Below the pieces are notes generated by a model. The model searched no databases. It was not told where the DNA came from and was given only the letters and a program-made list of their open reading frames with translations. DNA of 18,602 nt from DASXYU01 sp036502295 (GTDB lineage: Bacteria; Actinomycetota; Actinomycetes; Mycobacteriales; Jatrophihabitantaceae): assembly GCA_036502295.1 (NCBI GenBank), contig DASXYU010000012.1:1-18602 (forward strand), in the 5' to 3' direction. The stretch's first letter is position 1; every line of letters begins with the position of its first letter. Of this stretch, positions 1 through 5,131 are shown piece by piece. A program made the position numbers and the translations under genes.

Positions 1-707
1 ACCAGCATCGAGGCCTTGCCGGCGTACGGTCCCGACGTCAACGGGAAGCGTACGTAGACCGAAGGATCGGTGATCGTCTCGTAGCCCTGCGCCAGCTCGT
101 GATCGGACAGCGTCGTGCCGCACCGCGGGCAGTAGGGCGCAACCCGGTAGTCCTCGACCAGCAGCCCCTTGTCGAAGATCGTCTTGAGGGCCCACCACAC
201 CGACTCGATGTACTCGGGGTTCATCGTCCAGTAGGCGTTCTCGTAGTCGGCCCAGTAGCCCATGCGCTCGCTCATGGTCTCGAAGGCGTCGACGTGGCGC
301 TGCACGTTCTCGCGGCACTTCGCGTTGAACTCGGCGATGCCGTAGGCCTCGATGTCCGGTTTGCCGGTGAAACCGAGTTCTTTCTCGACGGCGAGTTCGA
401 CGGGCAGGCCGTGGCAGTCCCAGCCGGCCATCCGGGGGACGTGATAGCCCTTCATGGTCTTGAACCGGGGAAAGACGTCCTTGAAGACGCGGGCCTCGAC
501 GTGGTGGGTGCCCGGCATGCCGTTTGCGGTGGGCGGGCCCTCGTAGAAGGTCCAGCGAGGTCCGTCCGCGGTCTGGGCCAGGCTGCGCTGGAAGATGCCG
601 CCGGCGCGCCAGCGCTCAACGACCTCGTGGTCGAGCGCCGCGAGGTCGACGTGCGGCGGCAACGCCTGATAGCCGGCTGTCGCAGGCAGTGGCTCGTAAC
701 CGGACAC
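1..707 (-). CDS. ileS: Isoleucyl-tRNA synthetase, N-terminal part (cut by window edge)
   Basis: I translated this from the reverse strand; the 3' part lies outside the window, leaving 235 complete codons. The protein charges tRNA-Ile with isoleucine in the cytoplasm (class I synthetase). The segment FYEGPPTANGMPGTHH at residues 54-69 carries the HIGH-equivalent ATP-binding motif. It is followed by KDVFPRFKTMKGYHVPRMAGWDCHGLPVE-type sequence typical of IleRS/ValRS/LeuRS, and by a Cys-x2-Cys pair (C193, C196) in YCPRCGTTLSDHE. The form of these motifs fits IleRS rather than ValRS. The start is GTG at 707, with GAAGGA about 6 nt upstream on the minus strand. Only 93 bp separate it from the divergent DUF167 gene, and I saw no T-box antiterminator/specifier sequence there. 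Confidence 0.93.
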   Translation of the reverse strand, partial: MSGYEPLPATAGYQALPPHVDLAALDHEVVERWRAGGIFQRSLAQTADGPRWTFYEGPPTANGMPGTHHVEARVFKDVFPRFKTMKGYHVPRMAGWDCHGLPVELAVEKELGFTGKPDIEAYGIAEFNAKCRENVQRHVDAFETMSERMGYWADYENAYWTMNPEYIESVWWALKTIFDKGLLVEDYRVAPYCPRCGTTLSDHELAQGYETITDPSVYVRFPLTSGPYAGKASML

Positions 708-800
708 GGCTTTCCTTCTCTATGGACCCAATCGCGGGAGGTTTGCCCGTCGATGCTACCGACGCACAGCGAACACCTGTGATGCGACAGGATCGAGTGC

Positions 801-1076
801 GTGCTGCGGGTAAGCGTGCGGGTGAAGCCGGGTTCGTCGAGGACCGCCGTCGGAGGCGCCTACGGGCAGGACGGCCAGCTGATCGTCGCCGTCAACGCGC
901 CTCCCGTGGAGGGTGCCGCGAACGAGGCCGTCGTGGCGGCGGTGGCGAAGGCATTCGCGCTGCGAAAGGGGGACGTTTCGCTGCTGAGCGGTCACACTGG
1001 TCGTTCGAAAGTGCTGGAACTAAGAGGGGACGCCGAAACGTTAGGGCTGCGGTTACAGGAATTGCTTACGAAATAA
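801..1076 (+). CDS. DUF167 (YggU-like) family protein
   Basis: A 91-residue protein beginning MLRVSVRVKPGSSRTAVGG and containing LIVAVNAPPVEGAANEAVVAAVAKAF, the conserved core of the DUF167/YggU family. The KPGS, APPVEGAAN and SGHTGRSK segments are all in the expected order, and the length is normal for the family. The molecular role of this family is not established. The start is GTG; AGGA lies about 8 nt upstream, and a CAGGAT hexamer ends 7 nt before the GTG, so a leaderless transcript is also possible. The gene is divergent from ileS and separated from the next gene by 124 bp, so it is probably transcribed on its own. Confidence 0.85.
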   Translation: MLRVSVRVKPGSSRTAVGGAYGQDGQLIVAVNAPPVEGAANEAVVAAVAKAFALRKGDVSLLSGHTGRSKVLELRGDAETLGLRLQELLTK

Positions 1077-1103
1077 CAGGCATATACGGCGCGGTAACTG
1101 GCG

Positions 1104-1121
1104 TTGACCGCTTTGGGTCAA
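1104..1121. promoter_or_regulatory. Operator-like inverted repeat upstream of the DksA-like gene
   Basis: A perfect 6-bp inverted repeat, TTGACC-GCTTTG-GGTCAA, lies about 80 bp upstream of the DksA-like start. A possible -10 hexamer TATTCT (1122-1127) abuts its right arm. The symmetry suggests a dimeric regulator site, but no regulator can be named. TTGACC is too close to TATTCT (12 bp) to be its -35 box. Confidence 0.3.
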
Positions 1122-1200
1122 TATTCTGCCGCCTTTAACAGTGGATTTTCAGGCTGGTTGTCTCACGCCGGGTAGGTCCCGAACGGAGAGGGGATCGCAC

Positions 1201-2382
1201 ATGGCTGCGGTCAAGAAGGCTGCGGTTTCGACGGGCTCCACCCGAGCTGCGAGGACGGCTTCTGTCGCCAAGAATGCCCCCGCCAAGAAGGCTCCGGCCA
1301 AGGCGGCGAATAAGGCTCCTGTGAAGAAAGCCGTACCGGCCAAGAACATCGCCGCTAAGACTTCGACAAACCCGGTCCAGCGGAAAGCTCCTGCGGTCAA
1401 GAAGGCTCCGGTGACCAAGGCGGCCCCTGCCAAGAAGGCCCCGGCGAGGACGGTCGCTCCGACTAAGGCACCCGCGAAGAAGACGGCTCCCGCGAAGGCA
1501 CCTGCCAAGGCCGCCCCTGCCAAGAAGGCCCCGGCGAGGACGGTCGCTCCGACTAAGGCGCCCGCGAAGAAGACGGTTGCCGCCAAGAAAGCTGTGCCTG
1601 CGAAGAAGATCGCTCCGGCCACGAAGGCCGTGAAGAAGGCGGCACCGGCCAAGAAGGCCGCGCCCGTCAAGGCAACGCCGGCCAGGAAGGCCGCGGCACC
1701 CGCCAAGGCGGCGCCGGCCAGGAAGGCTGCGGCTTCCGCCAAGGCGGCACCCGCTTCCGCCAAGGCGGCACCAACCAAGAAGGCCGCGCCCGTCAGGGCG
1801 GCGCCAGCTCCTGCCAAGGCGGCACCAACCAAGAAGGCCGCGCCCGTCAAGGCAGCGACCCCGGCCAAGACGGCTCTCGTCAAGGCGCCGCCGGTCGCTG
1901 CGCCCGAGCCTGTGACACCTGCTCCGGTTGTCGAGATACCGGCCACACCGCCACCTCCGGCGCCGAAGCCCGCCCCGGTTCCCCCGCCGCCACCGGCCCC
2001 GAAGCCACCACCGCGGATCGAGTGGACCAAGGCCGAACTCAAGGAGATCCGCGGCCGGCTCACCGCCGAACTCGGCGAGATGCAGCGGGCCTACGACAAC
2101 TCGCTCGAGGCCCTCGACGATCTGCAGCAGGCGGGCAACGACGGCGCCGGCGACGATCAGGCAGACGCCGGCAGCAAGACGTTCGACCGCGAGCAGGAGC
2201 AGTCGATCGCGCAGAACCGCTATGACCTCATCTCACAGTTGCAGCGGGCCATCGAGCGGATCGATACGGGTACCTATGGCATCTGCGAGATCTGCGGTAA
2301 CCCGATTCCCAAGGCCCGGCTGCAGTACCAGCCGCAGGCGACGATGGACGTCAACTGCAAGGCGCGCGAAGAGAGAAGGTAG
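1201..2382 (+). CDS. DksA/TraR-type zinc-finger protein with long Lys/Ala/Pro-rich N-terminal tail
   Basis: A 393-residue protein. Residues 1 to about 270 are low complexity: first KKAPA/KAAPA-type repeats like histone H1 or the HupB tail, then a proline-rich stretch (about 235-270). Residues 272-393 form a DksA/TraR-type domain: a coiled-coil segment starting RIEWTKAELKEIRGRL, a tip-like acidic motif DQADAG (D319, D322) resembling DxxDxA, and a C-terminal zinc finger. DksA family members bind the RNA polymerase secondary channel; whether this one does is inference. The finger reads C362-x2-C365-x17-D383-x2-C386, so the third ligand position is Asp instead of Cys. ATG 1201 is chosen because GGAGAGG lies 8 nt upstream; an in-frame GTG at 1141 would add 20 residues. 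It precedes lspA by 19 bp. Confidence 0.88.
   Translation: MAAVKKAAVSTGSTRAARTASVAKNAPAKKAPAKAANKAPVKKAVPAKNIAAKTSTNPVQRKAPAVKKAPVTKAAPAKKAPARTVAPTKAPAKKTAPAKAPAKAAPAKKAPARTVAPTKAPAKKTVAAKKAVPAKKIAPATKAVKKAAPAKKAAPVKATPARKAAAPAKAAPARKAAASAKAAPASAKAAPTKKAAPVRAAPAPAKAAPTKKAAPVKAATPAKTALVKAPPVAAPEPVTPAPVVEIPATPPPPAPKPAPVPPPPPAPKPPPRIEWTKAELKEIRGRLTAELGEMQRAYDNSLEALDDLQQAGNDGAGDDQADAGSKTFDREQEQSIAQNRYDLISQLQRAIERIDTGTYGICEICGNPIPKARLQYQPQATMDVNCKAREERR
1423..1576 (+). repeat. Tandem-type 64-bp direct repeat inside the Lys/Ala/Pro tail
   Basis: Positions 1423-1486 and 1513-1576 are identical except for one base (A1470 versus G1560). The period is 90 bp, exactly 30 codons, so the frame is kept. 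The near identity, including synonymous positions, points to recent duplication within the gene rather than convergent composition. Confidence 0.9.
1759..1849 (+). repeat. 37-bp direct repeat inside the Lys/Ala/Pro tail
   Basis: Positions 1759-1795 and 1813-1849 are identical over 37 bp, with a 54-bp (18-codon) period. It encodes AKAAPTKKAAPV twice. It is a second in-frame expansion in the same tail, with a period different from the 90-bp repeat upstream. Confidence 0.85.
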
Positions 2383-2401
2383 GGCACGGCACAATGGCCG
2401 T

Positions 2402-2953
2402 GTGAGTAGCGCAGACGTCGAGACAGCCGTGGAGTCCCCGGCGCGGCCGCGGCGGGTCGTCCTCTTCGGGGTGATGGCGGCGATCGCGCTCGGCCTGGAC
2501 ATCCTCACCAAGTGCCTGGTCGCGGCAAACCTGGAGGGTGACGCACCGAAGCGGGTCCTGGGCGGCGCGGCCTACCTGGACGTCACCCGCAACTCCGGCG
2601 CCGCCTTCTCGATGGGGACGAGCTTCACGATCGTCCTCACCGTCCTCGCCATCGCAGTGGCGGCGGTCATCGTCCGCACCGCGGGGCGGCTGCGCTCCAT
2701 CGGCTGGGCGATCGCGTTCGGGCTCATCCTCGGCGGAGCACTCGGCAACCTCACCGACCGTCTCTTCCGCTCCCCAGGCGTCGGCCGCGGACACGTCGTG
2801 GATTTCGTCAGCCTCTTCGGTCCGGACGGCAAGTACTGGGGCATCTTCAACCTCGCCGACTCCGCGATCAGCGTCGGCGCGGTGCTGGCCGTCGTCCTCG
2901 CCCTCGTCGGTATCCGATTCGACGGCACCCGCCAGAGCAAGACCGTGCGGTGA
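2402..2953 (+). CDS. lspA: Lipoprotein signal peptidase (signal peptidase II)
   Basis: A 183-residue membrane aspartyl protease that removes signal peptides from prolipoproteins after lipidation. Hydrophobic helices are visible at about residues 19-35, 75-92, 97-115 and 150-168. The family motifs are present: TRNSGAAFS, GGALGNLTDRLF with the first catalytic Asp, GHVVDFV, and WGIFNLADSAI with the second catalytic Asp. The start is set at GTG 2402 because translation upstream of it overlaps the DksA-like gene in another frame. There is no good Shine-Dalgarno close by, so the exact start is uncertain by a few codons. The stop codon overlaps the GTG of the following gene by 4 bp (GTGA), which suggests translational coupling. 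Confidence 0.94.
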   Translation: MSSADVETAVESPARPRRVVLFGVMAAIALGLDILTKCLVAANLEGDAPKRVLGGAAYLDVTRNSGAAFSMGTSFTIVLTVLAIAVAAVIVRTAGRLRSIGWAIAFGLILGGALGNLTDRLFRSPGVGRGHVVDFVSLFGPDGKYWGIFNLADSAISVGAVLAVVLALVGIRFDGTRQSKTVR

Positions 2954-3885
2954 CGGCCTCGCGCCTGCTGCCGGTACCCGACGGTCTGGAGGGACTGCGC
3001 CTGGATGTGGCGATCTCGCGCCTCTTCGGGTTCTCGCGCACCGCTGCCGCGGACCTCATCGGTGCCGGGCAGGTGAGTCTCGACGGTTCCGCGGCCAAGG
3101 GTTCGGTGAAGGTGAAGGGCGGGCAGTGGCTCGAGGTCGCTATCCCGGAGCCTGCCGCGCCGTTCTCCGAAGAGCCGCAGAACGTCGATGGACTCGCCGT
3201 CCTGCACGACGACGATGACATCGTCGTGGTCGACAAGCCGGTGGGCGTGGCCGTGCATCCGAGCCCGGGCTGGACCGGGCCGACCGTGGTGCAGGGGCTC
3301 GTCGGGCTCGGCTACCGCATCTCGACGTCGGGGGTGGCTGAGCGGCAGGGCGTCGTGCACCGCCTCGACGCCGGCACCACCGGCGTCATGGTGGTGGCGA
3401 AGAGCGAGCGCGCCTACACGCTGCTCAAGCGGGCCTTCAAGGAGCGGACGGTCGAGAAGCGCTACTCCGCATTGGTGCAGGGCCATCCCGACCCCAGCCG
3501 CGGCACGATCGACGCCCCGATCGACCGCGATCCGCGGCACGACTACAAGTACGCCGTCGTCTCGACAGGACGTCCCAGCGTGACGCACTACGAGACGGAG
3601 GAGGCGTTCGCGGCAGCGAGCCTGCTCGATATCCACCTCGAGACGGGCAGGACGCACCAGATCCGCGTCCACATGGCAGCTATCCGGCACCCCTGCTGCG
3701 GCGATCTGACCTACGGCGCGGACCCCGTCCTCGCCAAGCGCCTCGGCCTCACCCGGCAGTGGCTGCACGCCCGGGAGCTCGCTTTCGAACACCCGTCCTC
3801 CGGGGAGTCCGTCCGCTTCACCTCGCCGTATCCCGCCGACCTTCGGCACGCCCTGGACGTCCTGCGCGGTCCCGACCCTGCTTGA
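2950..3885 (+). CDS. RluA/RluD-family 23S rRNA pseudouridine synthase
   Basis: A 311-residue cytoplasmic enzyme that isomerises uridine to pseudouridine in RNA, most likely 23S rRNA. An S4-type RNA-binding region is visible at about residues 14-70 (LRLDVAISRLFGFSRTAAADLI). The catalytic domain follows, with DDIVVVDKPVGVAVHPS and the RluA signature HRLDAGTTG containing the catalytic Asp140. RTHQIRVHMA further on is also conserved. The start is GTG 2950, overlapping the lspA stop by 4 bp; this lspA-rluD order is common in bacteria. The exact target uridines cannot be read from sequence. Its stop codon lies inside the left arm of a large hairpin. Confidence 0.92.
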   Translation: MTASRLLPVPDGLEGLRLDVAISRLFGFSRTAAADLIGAGQVSLDGSAAKGSVKVKGGQWLEVAIPEPAAPFSEEPQNVDGLAVLHDDDDIVVVDKPVGVAVHPSPGWTGPTVVQGLVGLGYRISTSGVAERQGVVHRLDAGTTGVMVVAKSERAYTLLKRAFKERTVEKRYSALVQGHPDPSRGTIDAPIDRDPRHDYKYAVVSTGRPSVTHYETEEAFAAASLLDIHLETGRTHQIRVHMAAIRHPCCGDLTYGADPVLAKRLGLTRQWLHARELAFEHPSSGESVRFTSPYPADLRHALDVLRGPDPA

Positions 3886-3934
3886 TCAACGCATCGTTTC
3901 GGTCGTTCAGCGACCAACCGATGCGTTGATCAAG
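3881..3934. terminator. Large hairpin beginning at the pseudouridine-synthase stop codon (terminator-like)
   Basis: Perfect 16-bp arms, CTTGATCAACGCATCG (3881-3896) and its complement (3919-3934), enclose a 22-nt loop. The loop holds a second small hairpin, GGTCG-TTCAG-CGACC (3901-3915). The synthase TGA (3883-3885) is inside the left arm. There is no T-run after it, as is common for high-GC actinobacterial terminators. It could equally be a dispersed palindromic repeat; the structure is certain, the function is not. Confidence 0.65.
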
Positions 3935-3980
3935 GACGGCTGGGGCTCAAACCCCGGCTGGGGCGGCCGATTGTGCGGGC

Positions 3981-4850
3981 ATGACCACGCCCACTCTCCG
4001 GCCGCCGCAGCGGCCGTCGCACGTGCATGGGCAGGGGCAGCGTCCGGCCATGACGCGCGAGCAGTGGGTGCGGCTCACCCCTGAGCAGCGCGCCCGGTTC
4101 CAGGCACAGCTCCGGAAGTCCGGTTCGGTTGGAGGCGCCAACTCCGGGCGGTCAGGCTTGATCCTCCCCCGCAAGCGGGAGGTGCCCCCACCGTCGGCGC
4201 CTCCCACCGAACCAGCGGACCGTCACCGAATGCCTCGGTGGCTCGCTTTCGTGGTCATTGTCGTTGGCGTGCTGGTGGTGGGCGGGGCGGGAGCGCTTCT
4301 CATCGCAGGCATGGCGAGGCCGGTGCTGTCGTTCGCGGACGACACCCAGAAGCGCGCCATCCACGGCGACGTCACCTCCTCGGTAACCTCTTCGGCGCCG
4401 GTTGCACCGGCATCCGCCAGCGCCACCAGCACGGCGCCGCCGGTGCCCGCGAACTTCTGCGCCGACAACACCGAGCCGCGCCGGGTCATCGTCAGCCTCA
4501 AGGCCCAGCACGCCTGGTACTGCGCGGCCGGCAAGACCGTCTTCGACACGGCCGTGACCACAGGCATGGCCACGGACGCGACTAGGACGCCCAAGGGGCA
4601 CTTCACCATCCAGACCAAATTGCGCGACACCGTCCTCAATCCCGACACGGGCGAGGCCTACCCCGTGAAGTACTGGATCGCCTTCAAGGGCAGCGAGTAC
4701 GGCTTTCACGACGCCAGCTGGCAGAAGGTGGGCTTCGGCTCCAAGGGCTACCAGTCCGGGGGATCGCACGGGTGCGTGCACCTGCCGCTGAAGGCGGTCA
4801 AGTACCTCTACTCCTGGGCGAAGGTCGGGACCGCTGTCACCATCGCCTAA
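3981..4850 (+). CDS. Membrane-anchored L,D-transpeptidase (YkuD domain)
   Basis: A 289-residue protein that probably forms 3-3 cross-links in peptidoglycan or attaches proteins to it. Residues 1-85 are a Pro/Arg/Gln-rich, presumably cytoplasmic segment (including MTREQWVRLTPEQRARFQAQL). A single membrane helix spans about 87-110, a Ser/Ala/Thr/Pro linker runs to about 155, and a YkuD catalytic domain fills the rest. The signature is complete: H243 in YGFHDASW and S262-H263-G264-C265-V-H-L with nucleophile Cys265. It lacks the Ig-like domains of mycobacterial Ldts. ATG 3981 has no strong ribosome site; ATG 4050, in frame, is the main alternative. A 27-bp repeat-like sequence (4164-4190) lies inside the N-terminal part. 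It stands alone between the hairpin and a 281-bp gap. Confidence 0.88.
   Translation: MTTPTLRPPQRPSHVHGQGQRPAMTREQWVRLTPEQRARFQAQLRKSGSVGGANSGRSGLILPRKREVPPPSAPPTEPADRHRMPRWLAFVVIVVGVLVVGGAGALLIAGMARPVLSFADDTQKRAIHGDVTSSVTSSAPVAPASASATSTAPPVPANFCADNTEPRRVIVSLKAQHAWYCAAGKTVFDTAVTTGMATDATRTPKGHFTIQTKLRDTVLNPDTGEAYPVKYWIAFKGSEYGFHDASWQKVGFGSKGYQSGGSHGCVHLPLKAVKYLYSWAKVGTAVTIA
4164..4190. repeat. Short GC-rich palindromic repeat inside the L,D-transpeptidase gene
   Basis: A hairpin-forming sequence whose core is CCCGC-AA-GCGGG (4168-4179). Over 27 bp it matches positions 13657-13683 in the hisB-hisH gap at 23 of 27 positions. It encodes part of LILPRKREVPPP in the N-terminal disordered segment. 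Similar sequences recur in other actinobacterial genomes as far as I recall; copy number here needs a genome search. Confidence 0.6.
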
Positions 4851-5131
4851 GCAGATCTCGGCGATGAGGTCACGATTGGCTAGTTGTCGGCGATATAGCC
4901 GGTCGCTGGATCGATGGCGGCGAGGAAGCCCCTGATCGCGGCGACGTGGTGCTCAAGGCTCGACAATGAGGACGACCTCGTCGGAGCTGGACACAGAGCG
5001 AGTGAACCAGGCCGGTCAACAAGCTTGGCGTGTCGCTGGCTGCACCTTGTCGGTCGCCGGTGCGATGATCGTCCTCTGCGCTGCTCCGGTGGGAGAGCGC
5101 ACGGATGGACGAAGGGAGTCGTGGAACACCC
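4851..5131. other. 281-bp gap between the L,D-transpeptidase gene and dnaE
   Basis: No convincing gene is seen. The gap is less GC-biased by codon position than its flanks. It holds a short inverted repeat (GGCTA 4878-4882 / TAGCC 4896-4900) and a minus-strand frame ending at 4880 that reads like the end of a protein (LEHHVAAIRGFLAAIDPATG) but lacks a supported start. The dnaE promoter must lie here or upstream; TTGTCG (5047-5052) has no well-placed -10 partner. Confidence 0.5.

Noticed and set aside
524..1138. 204-residue plus-strand frame across ileS and the DUF167 gene
   Set aside because: Overlaps two well-supported genes in other frames and is Arg-rich without recognisable sequence.
1141..1200. 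Alternative GTG start adding 20 residues to the DksA-like protein
   Set aside because: ATG 1201 has a good ribosome site, and the added residues do not resemble the basic tail.
1423..1576. CRISPR array or satellite
   Set aside because: Only two units with an in-frame 90-bp period inside a coding low-complexity tail; no spacers and no cas genes.
1149..2063. Long minus-strand frame opposite the DksA-like gene (304 residues, Gly/Ala-rich)
   Set aside because: It is the mirror of the Lys/Ala/Pro repeat codons; it has no ribosome site and no recognisable domain, and the plus-strand gene has a clear domain and start.
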